From the NCBI GenBank assembly GCA_026707945.1, contig JAPOVV010000110.1:417535-481534 (forward strand): a stretch of 64,000 nt of DNA, in the 5' to 3' direction. The stretch comes from Gammaproteobacteria bacterium. Lineage in GTDB: Bacteria > Pseudomonadota > Gammaproteobacteria > Pseudomonadales > Azotimanducaceae. The position numbers and the translations under genes are program-made. Positions 17,951 through 26,770 of the stretch are shown piece by piece. The stretch's first letter is position 1; every line of letters begins with the position of its first letter. The notes below the pieces were generated by a model, which made no database searches, was not told where the DNA came from, and worked only from the letters and a program-made list of their open reading frames with translations.

Positions 17951-18069
17951 AATCACAACAAAGTTGGGATTCGGCTTTAGCTAGGTGCGTTGTCCAGAGA
18001 TTTCAATACATAGTGCCTGAGTTCACCATTCCTTCCTCACTTAACGTCGCAATCGATCCGGAGGAAGTT

Positions 18070-18690
18070 TCAACGGTTGAAGAATTCACTCATCGAATCG
18101 GAACATCGGAATCGACGCTGAAATTCATACTTCAAACACACACGATCGCTAATCTCAAGGCATTCAACTTCTGTAGTAATCGGCGTTACGAGGTTGACGT
18201 TTTCGTCGTGCATGCGACATGACGCTAATGCGGCGTTGTGCACGGCTTGATTCTCAAGTACAGCTGTCACGACATCTTGATGGTCTTTTTGCAGACGTGC
18301 CATAACGTCGATTTCGGTAAAAACAGCGAGAGGAATTGGTCGATCCATCGTTACGGTCATGACGATTTCCTCACCCGTTGCTCGGGAATCCATCTCCTCT
18401 TTTCCCACGCATTCATGATCAATAACGACGCGTTGTACGCGGCAGATAACACCCGTAGCAATACCGACATGACAATTTCGCTTGACATCTCGGAAGGTTG
18501 CTACGTCGTCATAACCCAGTTCTTTGCAACGTTGGAGCGCGTTGGACTTTCCTACCACATCCACGTCTACATCCGCGCCAACGTTGGTGTAGATCGCTCC
18601 CGTTGGAGAAAGAACAACATCAACTCCCGGTGTTAGAGAACTACACCCGACAAGCACCATAAGAGTCAACACGAAGATGGAGTACTTCAT
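18070..18690 (-). CDS. Lipoprotein of unknown function
   Basis: I start at Met in M-K-Y-S-I-F-V-L, 15 codons inside the longest frame, because it gives a compact signal peptide with lipobox L-V-G-C (Cys16). The mature protein of about 190 residues has an early segment S-P-T-G-A-I-Y-T-N-V-G-A-D-V-D and eight or more Cys residues, including K-R-N-C-H-V-G and the pair C-R-V-Q and H-E-C-V, suggesting disulfides. I do not recognise the family; RcsF was considered but its conserved Cys pattern is not matched. It converges on the metalloprotease gene and is divergent from the prolyl oligopeptidase gene. Confidence 0.7.
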   Translation of the reverse strand: MKYSIFVLTLMVLVGCSSLTPGVDVVLSPTGAIYTNVGADVDVDVVGKSNALQRCKELGYDDVATFRDVKRNCHVGIATGVICRVQRVVIDHECVGKEEMDSRATGEEIVMTVTMDRPIPLAVFTEIDVMARLQKDHQDVVTAVLENQAVHNAALASCRMHDENVNLVTPITTEVECLEISDRVCLKYEFQRRFRCSDSMSEFFNR

Positions 18691-18873
18691 ACCTATGCGC
18701 TCTGTACGCGAACCAACTAAACGAACTTTATTCATCAGCCTCCTGTATGCAATCTAGCTTGACCAAATTTAGACGCAGCTCTTTCTACTTCGATGTGGTC
18801 GATGCGTATCCACACCAGCTAATATTCCGCCGTCAATAACCCTCGTTTGGAATCCATCAGGCAATCACCCGCC

Positions 18874-20973
18874 ATGTCCAAACATCAACTTATCTACTTT
18901 CTGTGTATTACTGTGATGTCTATATCAACACTCGCCGAAGATCAAGATCCCTACCTTTGGCTAGAGGAAGTCCAGAGCGAGGCAGCGCTTGCATGGTCCA
19001 AGGAAATGAATGCTCACGCATACGAGCAGTTGGCGCAATCACCCACTTTCAATGTAATCAACGAACGAATCAAAGCGATTCTTGACGCGCAAGACCGTAT
19101 CCCGTACGTATCAAAACTCGGAGATTTCTACTACAACTTTTGGCAAGATGCGAATCACCAACGCGGCATACTTCGCCGTACAACACTAGAAGAGTATCGA
19201 AAAGCGACGCCTACTTGGGAGGTTGTTATCGATGTTGACCAACTAGGTGAGTCCGAAGGCGAAAGTTGGGTCTATGGTGGCTCCTCTACTCTAAAACCAT
19301 CCTTCGACAGATCCTTGATTAGTCTATCGAGAGGTGGGTCTGACGCGCGCGTAGTGCGCGAATTTGACCTATCAGCCAAAACCTTCGTAAAAGGTGGTTT
19401 TGACTTAGCTGAAGCTAAGAGCGATGTCGCATGGTTGAACAAGGACGAAATTCTGGTAGCTTCGGATTTCGGCGAGGGCACCTTAACGGAATCAGGTTAT
19501 CCTCGGATCGTCAAACGTTGGTCGAGAGGCGAATCACTCAAGGATGCTGAACTCCTCTTCGAGGGTAAAACCACAGATGTAGGCATATTTGGATTTTCGA
19601 ATCAGACAAGAGACTTCGAACGGGCAGGCGTCGTTCGTGCAATCGACTTTTTCAATTCGGACACGCACCTACTCATCGACGACCAACTCATGCTGATTGA
19701 CAAACCGACGCATGCTGAGGTGTCCTTTTTTAGAGACTGGCTACTAATTTCACCCAAGAAAGACTGGAAGCTAGAAGACACGACATATCCAAGCGGTTCG
19801 CTACTCGCAGCCAATCTTGCTAGCTACTTGGCAGGATCACGCGACATGCACGTGCTGTTTGCTCCCACCCCGAGTCGCAGCTTGGCTGGATTCACTGAAA
19901 CGCGGAATTTCGTATTGATGAACGTAATTGAAAACGTTCGTAACCAGATTGAGGTAGCCGCCTATCGTGACGACGCGTGGCATACCGAACCGTTGAACGC
20001 AGATCAAGGCTTTCAAACCATTTCTGTCCGTCCAGTCGACGAAAGTAAAACCGATGAGTATTTCATCACCAGAAGCGATTTCTTAACACCTCCTACGTTC
20101 GGTATTGGTGAAATCGGTGGGACCGAGGAAGCACTCAAACAGGAGCCTCCCGTGTTCGATGTCGAGGGCTTATCGATCACGCAACATTGGGCTACATCAA
20201 ATGATGGCACCCAGATACCGTACTTTCAGGTAGGACCAACGGAAGTTCAATCTCCACTCCCCACGCTACTCTATGGTTACGGTGGCTTCGAGGTCTCCTT
20301 ATTGCCTGCGTATCAGAAACTCACAGGTTCCGAGTGGTTAGAAAATGGCGGCGTTTACGTCGTAGCGAATATCCGTGGGGGTGGCGAATTTGGTCCACAG
20401 TGGCATCGTGCCGCGCTTAAAGAAAAGAGACACAGAGCCTACAACGACTTTATCGCGGTCGCGGAGGATCTTCTCGCTCGAAAGGTAACTACCTCACGAT
20501 TACTTGGAATCATGGGTGGTAGCAATGGTGGTTTGTTGATGGGGAACATGCTGACTCGTCGGCCCGACCTGTTCGGAGCGATTGTTGCCGCGGTTCCGCT
20601 TTTTGATATGAAGCGATACCACCTGCTCCTAGCTGGAGCAAGTTGGATGGCAGAATACGGCGACCCTGATGTCCCTGAAGAGTGGGACTTCATCAAGGAG
20701 TTTTCGCCATACCAAAACCTGTCGAAGGACGTTACCTATCCGCCTTTGTTCGTAACGACCTCGACCGCTGATGATCGCGTCCACCCAGGTCATGCCCGTA
20801 AGTTGGTCGCGCGTATGCGCGAATTTGAGAAGGATGTGACGTATTACGAAAACCTAGAAGGAGGTCACGCAGGCGCAGCCGACAACGCACAACGTGCGCT
20901 TATGTCCGCATTGCAATATCAGTTTTTATGGAAGCATCTAACCGTCGATAGAGACGTTCCAGACCAGCAATAG
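18874..20973 (+). CDS. Secreted prolyl oligopeptidase (peptidase family S9A)
   Basis: The ATG at 18874 is preferred to an upstream TTG because it gives a clean signal peptide (M-S-K-H-Q-L-I-Y-F-L, cleavage near S-T-L-A). 699 residues: seven-bladed propeller N-terminal half and alpha/beta-hydrolase C-terminal half. The catalytic triad is visible: Ser550 in G-G-S-N-G-G, an Asp in T-A-D-D-R-V-H-P (633 or 634) and His665 in E-G-G-H-A-G. Upstream of Ser, Y-G-Y-G-G-F-E and N-I-R-G-G-G-E-F-G match the family. It cleaves short proline-containing peptides, here in the periplasm, and could process products of the neighbouring metalloprotease. Confidence 0.92.
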   Translation: MSKHQLIYFLCITVMSISTLAEDQDPYLWLEEVQSEAALAWSKEMNAHAYEQLAQSPTFNVINERIKAILDAQDRIPYVSKLGDFYYNFWQDANHQRGILRRTTLEEYRKATPTWEVVIDVDQLGESEGESWVYGGSSTLKPSFDRSLISLSRGGSDARVVREFDLSAKTFVKGGFDLAEAKSDVAWLNKDEILVASDFGEGTLTESGYPRIVKRWSRGESLKDAELLFEGKTTDVGIFGFSNQTRDFERAGVVRAIDFFNSDTHLLIDDQLMLIDKPTHAEVSFFRDWLLISPKKDWKLEDTTYPSGSLLAANLASYLAGSRDMHVLFAPTPSRSLAGFTETRNFVLMNVIENVRNQIEVAAYRDDAWHTEPLNADQGFQTISVRPVDESKTDEYFITRSDFLTPPTFGIGEIGGTEEALKQEPPVFDVEGLSITQHWATSNDGTQIPYFQVGPTEVQSPLPTLLYGYGGFEVSLLPAYQKLTGSEWLENGGVYVVANIRGGGEFGPQWHRAALKEKRHRAYNDFIAVAEDLLARKVTTSRLLGIMGGSNGGLLMGNMLTRRPDLFGAIVAAVPLFDMKRYHLLLAGASWMAEYGDPDVPEEWDFIKEFSPYQNLSKDVTYPPLFVTTSTADDRVHPGHARKLVARMREFEKDVTYYENLEGGHAGAADNAQRALMSALQYQFLWKHLTVDRDVPDQQ

Positions 20974-20986
20974 GCATTGCACTCTT

Positions 20987-22366
20987 CTAAGCCGCGAATA
21001 CCTTCCCCGGATTGAGTATGCCCTTCGGATCAAGCGCGGATTTCAATGTTCTCATCAATTTGACTTCTGTATCGTTCCGAGAAACATCTAAATAGGGCTT
21101 TTTCTCAAGCCCAACGCCGTGTTCTGCAGAGACTGATCCTCCGATCGGTCGCAGCGGCTCATAGACGCACAAATTAACATCGTGGTGTGCCGATTCATCT
21201 TTGCCAGCCGAGATCGCGAAGTGGAGATTGCCATCGCCCATGTGTCCGAATGTAAATAGTTGATGGTGTCCGAATCGACGCTTTAAATTGTCTCGGACTT
21301 CCCCAACGTAACGCTCCATGTATGGGACCTGAAGACTAACGTCGTAAATGAACATCGGGTCGTATTGAAATATCTGTTCCACATCGTCGCGCATCGCCCA
21401 GAACTGCCGTCGCTGATCACCGTTCTGAGCGACGGTTGCATCTTTTGCAAGACCTTTATCCAATGCCTCTGCTAGCGCATCTTCTAGACGCACCTTGTCG
21501 TTCTCCTGATCGCCGCCCATAGCCTCAATCAAGACATAGATTGGGTAACTCTGCTCAAGCGGCGGTCGCTGCTTTGCTGGCGGGGTAGTGACGAGTCGAT
21601 AAAAATCGTTCCACATGACCTCGAACGCTGATAGCGTGCCGCCGAGATACGCGTCCATGTGCTTGAGAATGAGCGGCATCTTCTCGAAACTATCCGCTGC
21701 GACTAGCGCTGTTTCTTGACTTCGTGGTAGCTCCCTCAACCTCACGACTGCACGCGTGACGATTCCGAGACAACCTTCCGTTCCAATGAACAACTGTTTG
21801 ATGTCGTAACCTGCGTTGTTCTTGATCATCTCGTTCATGGATGACACAATCGTTCCGTCGGCGAGCACGGCCTCTGTACCAAGCACCATGTCTCGTGTCA
21901 TGCCGTAGCGAATAACTCGATTCCCACCCGCGTTCGTCGCAATGTTGCCACCGATGGTGCAGCTGCCACGTGCACCGATATCGAGAGGATAGAGTAAGCC
22001 GTGTCGTTCTGCTTCCTCCTGAGCCGCTTGAAGAAGCACGCCCGCCTGAAGCGTCATGGTGCGATTGACATCGTCAACGCTCTCAATCTGATTCATACGT
22101 TCAAGCGACAAAATCAAATCAGACTGTACTGTATCCGCACCTTCAACCAAACCCGTGCGTCCACCATGCGCAATAACGGTTTGACTGCGATCGTGGCAGA
22201 GTTTAAGAATGGCGCTGACTTCCTCGGTAGTCCGCGGTCTTACGATCGCATGGGCTTGGATCCCCTGCGGACGCCAGATTCCTACTGCACGCGAACTTAC
22301 ATCTTCGCCAGTGAGAACCGCGTCTGAACCAGCAATATCTACCAGATCAGCAACAAGCTGACTCAT
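20987..22366 (-). CDS. FAD-linked oxidase of the GlcD/D-lactate/D-2-hydroxyglutarate dehydrogenase family
   Basis: 459 residues. N-terminal FAD-binding (VAO-type) half with G-G-R-T-G-L-V-E-G and T-I-G-G-N-I-A-T-N-A-G-G; C-terminal half with F-G-H-M-G-D-G-N-L-H and S-A-E-H-G-V-G-L, which hold the substrate and metal site. The family oxidises D-2-hydroxyacids to 2-oxoacids. No GlcE or iron-sulfur GlcF gene is adjacent, so this is a single-subunit enzyme. It follows the cox operon on the same strand after about 100 bases. A related enzyme lies at 35281-36681; the substrate of neither can be told. Confidence 0.88.
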   Translation of the reverse strand: MSQLVADLVDIAGSDAVLTGEDVSSRAVGIWRPQGIQAHAIVRPRTTEEVSAILKLCHDRSQTVIAHGGRTGLVEGADTVQSDLILSLERMNQIESVDDVNRTMTLQAGVLLQAAQEEAERHGLLYPLDIGARGSCTIGGNIATNAGGNRVIRYGMTRDMVLGTEAVLADGTIVSSMNEMIKNNAGYDIKQLFIGTEGCLGIVTRAVVRLRELPRSQETALVAADSFEKMPLILKHMDAYLGGTLSAFEVMWNDFYRLVTTPPAKQRPPLEQSYPIYVLIEAMGGDQENDKVRLEDALAEALDKGLAKDATVAQNGDQRRQFWAMRDDVEQIFQYDPMFIYDVSLQVPYMERYVGEVRDNLKRRFGHHQLFTFGHMGDGNLHFAISAGKDESAHHDVNLCVYEPLRPIGGSVSAEHGVGLEKKPYLDVSRNDTEVKLMRTLKSALDPKGILNPGKVFAA

Positions 22367-22468
22367 CGAGTGATATCCAAATATGCGGGATGCGCAGTAT
22401 AGGGAACGAACGCGTCAGCTTTCAAGCTAAGTTGCAGACAACCTAATCAGAGAACGTGGTCTACCACA

Positions 22469-22834
22469 TCAGTGCGGGACAGCAGCGTGCGAAGGTGGTG
22501 GCTCCGGTATTGGTTCGACGACATCGCCGAAGTACACAATCCTTGAAGCCCACGCGTAATCTGCTTCGTACGCAAGTAAGTACATCAAAACGATAAGGAC
22601 AAGCGGCGGTACGAGGATCGCTGTAATTAATGTTGGGCGTTCCCACTTCATGTGCATAAACACCGCAACGATAAATCCCGCCTTTAGTAGCATGAAGACG
22701 ACGATCAAGAACCAGCGTAAATGGCCTTCAAAGGCGAAGAAATCGACCAAATAAGAGGCGATACTGAATACAAAGAGCAGCGCCCAGACAAGAAAGTAAA
22801 CCTTGATCGGATGTTGTTGACCGACTTCCGCCAT
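22469..22834 (-). CDS. Cytochrome c oxidase subunit IV (caa3 type)
   Basis: 121 residues with three hydrophobic helices; matches the COX4/prokaryotic subunit IV family (Y-F-L-V-W-A-L-L-F-V-F-S near the start, F-M-H-M-K-W-E-R between helices two and three). The Pro-rich tail ends A-A-V-P-H. Last gene of the II-I-III-IV operon, 17 bases after subunit III. A small structural subunit without redox centres. Confidence 0.88.
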   Translation of the reverse strand: MAEVGQQHPIKVYFLVWALLFVFSIASYLVDFFAFEGHLRWFLIVVFMLLKAGFIVAVFMHMKWERPTLITAILVPPLVLIVLMYLLAYEADYAWASRIVYFGDVVEPIPEPPPSHAAVPH

Positions 22835-22851
22835 GACTTAAGTGTGAATCC

Positions 22852-23526
22852 TTACCAGAGATAGAAGAAAGCGAAAATGAAGACCCATACCAGATCGACA
22901 AAGTGCCAATACAAACCGGTTATCTCGACGATCTCAAAGCTGGTGTTGTCGTATTTACCACGCAAGACTCGAAATGCAACGATTAACAGATAGACCACAC
23001 CGGCCGACACGTGCAAGCCGTGAAAACCGGTGATCATGAAGAAGAAAGAGCCGAACTGTGCCGCACCCATGGGATTTTGCCATGCTCTCACACCTTCGTC
23101 ACCGATCAACTTAGTCCACTCGAATGCTTGCATACCAACGAAGGAAGCGCCCAGCAGCGCGGTGGCAAACATAAGCCAGAACACCGCAACCTTTCGCTTG
23201 CGATACCCCATATTTACGGCCATCGCCATGGTGCCGCTCGACGTGATCAAGATGAACGTCATGATCGCGATCAACAGCAACGGCACTGGTACGCCGAACG
23301 CTTCGAGCGAAAAGACCTCACTGGGTTCGGGCCACGCATCCGTTTGCGTCATTCTGACAGCCATGTAGCTGACCAAGAACGACGTGAAAATGAACGTGTC
23401 CGACAGCAAGAAAATCCACATCATGGCCTTGCCCCACGGCACGGCCTTAAATGTCGTGACGTCCGAAGACCAGTCGTTGACGATCGTGGTTAGTGGACCT
23501 TGATCTGTCTCTGCCGCTTCAGCCAT
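22852..23526 (-). CDS. Cytochrome c oxidase subunit III
   Basis: 224 residues, about five membrane helices, shorter than the seven-helix mitochondrial form and typical of caa3-type oxidases. Motifs M-I-T-G-F-H-G-L-H-V and Y-W-H-F-V-D-L-V-W-V are the family signatures. It follows subunit I after 30 bases. The assembly factor gene ctaG (cox11), often found between subunits I and III, is not present here. Confidence 0.93.
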   Translation of the reverse strand: MAEAAETDQGPLTTIVNDWSSDVTTFKAVPWGKAMMWIFLLSDTFIFTSFLVSYMAVRMTQTDAWPEPSEVFSLEAFGVPVPLLLIAIMTFILITSSGTMAMAVNMGYRKRKVAVFWLMFATALLGASFVGMQAFEWTKLIGDEGVRAWQNPMGAAQFGSFFFMITGFHGLHVSAGVVYLLIVAFRVLRGKYDNTSFEIVEITGLYWHFVDLVWVFIFAFFYLW

Positions 23527-23556
23527 ATTTGCTTAATCTGTACCTTGTAATAGTCG

Positions 23557-25293
23557 CTACGACGTCTGGCCTTGCGGTACCGTTTGAGGAATGAAATCCT
23601 TCTCGGACCCCGGTACGTTGTAGTCGTACGCCCATCGATGAACGGTTGGTAATCTATCGCCCCAATTGCCGTGACCAGGCGGCGTTTCTGGCGTGCACCA
23701 CTCCAAGCTATTTGCGCCCCAAGGGTTATCACCAGCAGGTTTGCCATAAAAGTAGCTATGAACCAAGTTGATTACATAGAGTAGCTGCGCCACGCCAACA
23801 ACCAATGCGGTGTATGTAATGACTTCGTTCAATAGCTGTGCGGACGCTGGGTAGAAACTCGAATCAAAGTTCTCGTAATAACGTCTTGGCACGCCAATAA
23901 AGCCGAGGTAATGCATCGGGAAGTAAATGATGTACGTTCCGAGGAAGGTGATCCAGAAATGCCATTTACCTAGCGTGTCATTGAGCATCCGCCCGGTGAG
24001 CTTGGGATACCAGTGATAGATACCGCCAAAGATCGCGAGAATCGGGGATACACCCATGACCATATGGAAGTGCGCAACAACGAAATACGTATCAGATAGT
24101 GGAATATCAATGATGACATTGCCGAGGAACAGGCCGGTGATACCACCCATGATGAACGTCAATACGAACGAGAGTGCGTACAACATCGGGACAGTGAGCT
24201 TGATATTGGCCTTCCACAGCGTCAAAATCCAGTTGTACACCTTGATCGCCGTCGGCACTGCAATGATGAGGGTGGTGGTCGCAAAGAAGAATCCGAAATA
24301 CGGGTGCATACCTGCAACAAACATGTGATGCGCCCACACGATAAATGACAAGATGCCAATAAACACCAACGCCCACACCATGAGACGATAACCAAAGATG
24401 TTCTTGCGTGCGTGAACCGATATTAGATCCGACACCACGCCAAACGCCGGTAGCGCGACGATATATACCTCAGGATGGCCGAAGAACCAGAACAAATGCT
24501 GGAATAACAGCGGTTGACCGCCATCGTATGCCAACGTCTGACCTAGTGAGACGATCGCAGGCATGAAGAAACTGGTACCGATTTTCAAGTCCAAGATCAT
24601 CATGATCGCGCTAACGAACAGCGCTGGAAACGCCAATAGACCCAAGAACGTCGCGACGAATATCCCCCACACAGTCAACGGTAGTCGCATGAGCGACATG
24701 CCCCGCGTTCGTGCCTGCAGAATGGTGGTAATGTAGTTCAACCCACCCATCGTGAAAGCAACAATAAAGACGGCGAGCGACGCGAGCATCGTCGTAATAC
24801 CCCAGTCTGCGCCAGGCGTGCCTTCGGTGATCGTCTGTGGAGGGTACAACGTCCACCCTGCGCCAGTTGGCCCCCCTAATCCGGGTATATACGCCAAAAG
24901 CAAAATGATCACGGACAGGAGATACACCCAATAACTGAGCATATTCACGAATGGGAAAACCATATCCCTTGCGCCACACATTAGAGGCACGGTGAAGTTC
25001 CCAAATGCGCCCAACAGAAACGCGGTCAGTAGGTATATCACCATGATCATCCCATGCATGGTGATCGATTGATAGTAGTAGTCCTCGACGAACCAATCCA
25101 TGAATTCTGGAAACGCAATCTGAATGCGCATCAAGTCCGAGAGAAACAACGCGACCAAGCCAACGGCCATTGCCGTGATTCCGTACTGAACGGCGATCAC
25201 CTTGTGGTCTTGACTGAAGACGTACTTCCCAATCCATGTCTTTGGATGGTGAAGCGGAACGGTTTCCTGATAAGGAATTTCAGCTGTTGCCAT
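23557..25293 (-). CDS. ctaD: Cytochrome c oxidase subunit I
   Basis: 578-residue heme-copper oxidase core with twelve hydrophobic helices. Ligand motifs are all visible: M-H-G-M for heme a, F-G-H-P-E-V-Y for copper B with its cross-linked Tyr, the H-H pair in W-A-H-H-M-F-V, and H-F-H-M-V-M-G. The Glu in H-P-E-V-Y and the Asp in G-A-R-D-M-V-F-P indicate an A1-type enzyme with a D-channel. It reduces oxygen to water and pumps protons. Confidence 0.97.
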   Translation of the reverse strand: MATAEIPYQETVPLHHPKTWIGKYVFSQDHKVIAVQYGITAMAVGLVALFLSDLMRIQIAFPEFMDWFVEDYYYQSITMHGMIMVIYLLTAFLLGAFGNFTVPLMCGARDMVFPFVNMLSYWVYLLSVIILLLAYIPGLGGPTGAGWTLYPPQTITEGTPGADWGITTMLASLAVFIVAFTMGGLNYITTILQARTRGMSLMRLPLTVWGIFVATFLGLLAFPALFVSAIMMILDLKIGTSFFMPAIVSLGQTLAYDGGQPLLFQHLFWFFGHPEVYIVALPAFGVVSDLISVHARKNIFGYRLMVWALVFIGILSFIVWAHHMFVAGMHPYFGFFFATTTLIIAVPTAIKVYNWILTLWKANIKLTVPMLYALSFVLTFIMGGITGLFLGNVIIDIPLSDTYFVVAHFHMVMGVSPILAIFGGIYHWYPKLTGRMLNDTLGKWHFWITFLGTYIIYFPMHYLGFIGVPRRYYENFDSSFYPASAQLLNEVITYTALVVGVAQLLYVINLVHSYFYGKPAGDNPWGANSLEWCTPETPPGHGNWGDRLPTVHRWAYDYNVPGSEKDFIPQTVPQGQTS

Positions 25294-25336
25294 CAGTGTT
25301 CCTCAACGAAAATGCTTGAGTTACGTTGGTCCATTT

Positions 25337-26491
25337 TTATTCTGCCGTCTCCTGGAGGAAGCGTACGAGCGCTTCCATCTCGTCGTCTTCAAAAGCATAA
25401 GGGGTCATTACAGATCCGAACCCTTCTACGAGCTTTACGTTTGGTTCAACGATCGATTCGACGATGTATTCCTCATCAGCAATAACGGTGGCGCCGTCGG
25501 ATAGCGTGATTTCGCGACCCCACAAACCCTTCCATGTAGGTCCGACAACAGACGTCCCATCGAGTGAATGACAAGCAAAGCACCCATTCTGGTCTGCTAT
25601 CTGACGACCTTTCGCGACGATAGGTTCTTCTGGTTTCTGTCCGGCTTTCATTTCCGCCCAAGTGACCTGGGCGTCCAGCCACGTTTCGAAATCTTCCTGT
25701 GTGTCGATATACATCGTGCCACGCATGATGTGATGACCGCGACCACAAAGTTCAGCACAAAGGATTTCAAATTCTCCCGTGCGTGTCGGCCTAAACCAGA
25801 AATATGTGATCATGCCGGGGACCATGTCCATTTTGGCGCGGATTTCTGGCACCCAGAAGTCGTGGAGTACGTCCTTTGATCGAAGCACCACCTTGATGTT
25901 TCGGTCAAGAGGCAGATGGAGCACGTTACTCGCGATCAAGATGTCGTCGTCTCCGTGTGGGTCGTCATCGCGCATGCCAAATGGGTTTAGCGACGTGATG
26001 TTCGGCTCGTACGTCGTACCATCAAATGTACGATCCACATTCTTCTTAACCGTTGTCGCGCCTAGGATACCGTCCTCTCCTGGAAAGCGGAATTTCCAAG
26101 TCCATTGTTCACCGTAGACCTCGACTTCCATCGCGTCTGAAGGGACCTGCACGTAGTCGTCCCAGGCAATCAAACCTGGCGCAAGCATGATCACGACGCC
26201 GATTGATGTAATGATCGTCAACCAGCTTTCAAGGACTGGGTGTTCAGGTTCATAGTGTGATTCACCACTCTCGTGGTATTTGTACCGCCAGATTGCCCAA
26301 GCCATGAACAAGCCCAACAGGACAAACGCGACACCGGTTATCCACCATGTGACCTTGACGGTAAAGTCGATGAACTCCCAGTTCGAAGCAATCTCTGTGA
26401 ATTGCCACGGGCTCCATACATTGAAGATCACCGAACCAATAACCACAAGCCCCAGCAATATGGCTACGTGATGATCAAGAATCTTTCGCAT
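25337..26491 (-). CDS. ctaC: Cytochrome c oxidase subunit II fused to cytochrome c (caa3 type)
   Basis: 384 residues: two N-terminal membrane helices, a cupredoxin domain with the binuclear copper A motif C-A-E-L-C-G-R-G-H-H-I-M (Cys245, Cys249), and a C-terminal cytochrome c domain with C-F-A-C-H (Cys304-His308). The fused cytochrome marks a caa3-type oxidase. GGAGG just upstream of the ATG gives a strong ribosome binding site. First gene of the operon, so the promoter should lie in the 280 bases before it. Confidence 0.96.
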   Translation of the reverse strand: MRKILDHHVAILLGLVVIGSVIFNVWSPWQFTEIASNWEFIDFTVKVTWWITGVAFVLLGLFMAWAIWRYKYHESGESHYEPEHPVLESWLTIITSIGVVIMLAPGLIAWDDYVQVPSDAMEVEVYGEQWTWKFRFPGEDGILGATTVKKNVDRTFDGTTYEPNITSLNPFGMRDDDPHGDDDILIASNVLHLPLDRNIKVVLRSKDVLHDFWVPEIRAKMDMVPGMITYFWFRPTRTGEFEILCAELCGRGHHIMRGTMYIDTQEDFETWLDAQVTWAEMKAGQKPEEPIVAKGRQIADQNGCFACHSLDGTSVVGPTWKGLWGREITLSDGATVIADEEYIVESIVEPNVKLVEGFGSVMTPYAFEDDEMEALVRFLQETAE

Positions 26492-26770
26492 GGTCCTCCA
26501 CTTCCGCGAATTCGTTTTACTCTAGGCATGTTCGTTGCGTATTCGCACGAACTTAGCAAGTGGAAAGCGATTCGCAATTACCTCAATAGCGGCGCTCTGG
26601 CATGTTCGTAGTGCCAACTAACACGAACGCAACACGCCTTCGAGAAAAGGCGGTACGCTATCTCAGATAACGAATTTTAAGGGGCGCTAATTTTGCCTAA
26701 ACCAGTTTGCTTTTCAAATAGAAGTAAACAATGTGCACGGATTTTCCAACTCACTCGTCCATGGTGCATA
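26492..26770 (-). promoter_or_regulatory. Upstream region of the cox operon with two GTTCGT/ACGAAC palindromes
   Basis: Two copies of an 11-base direct repeat (GGCATGTTCGT, 26525-26535 and 26599-26609) each begin an inverted repeat: GTTCGT-N11-ACGAAC at 26530-26552 and GTTCGT-N13-ACGAAC at 26604-26628. This doubled palindrome fits an operator for a dimeric regulator. A hairpin (CGCCTT, six bases, AAGGCG) at 26635-26652 could end the upstream ald transcript, but no T-run follows. Confidence 0.45.

Noticed and set aside
17947..18222. Plus-strand frame of 91 codons after the metzincin gene
   Set aside because: Lies mostly antisense to the lipoprotein gene, which has a convincing signal peptide and lipobox. 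No ribosome binding site or family likeness.
23011..25237. Long plus-strand and alternate minus-strand frames across the cox genes
   Set aside because: They are shadows of the cox I and III coding sequences and contain no recognisable domains.
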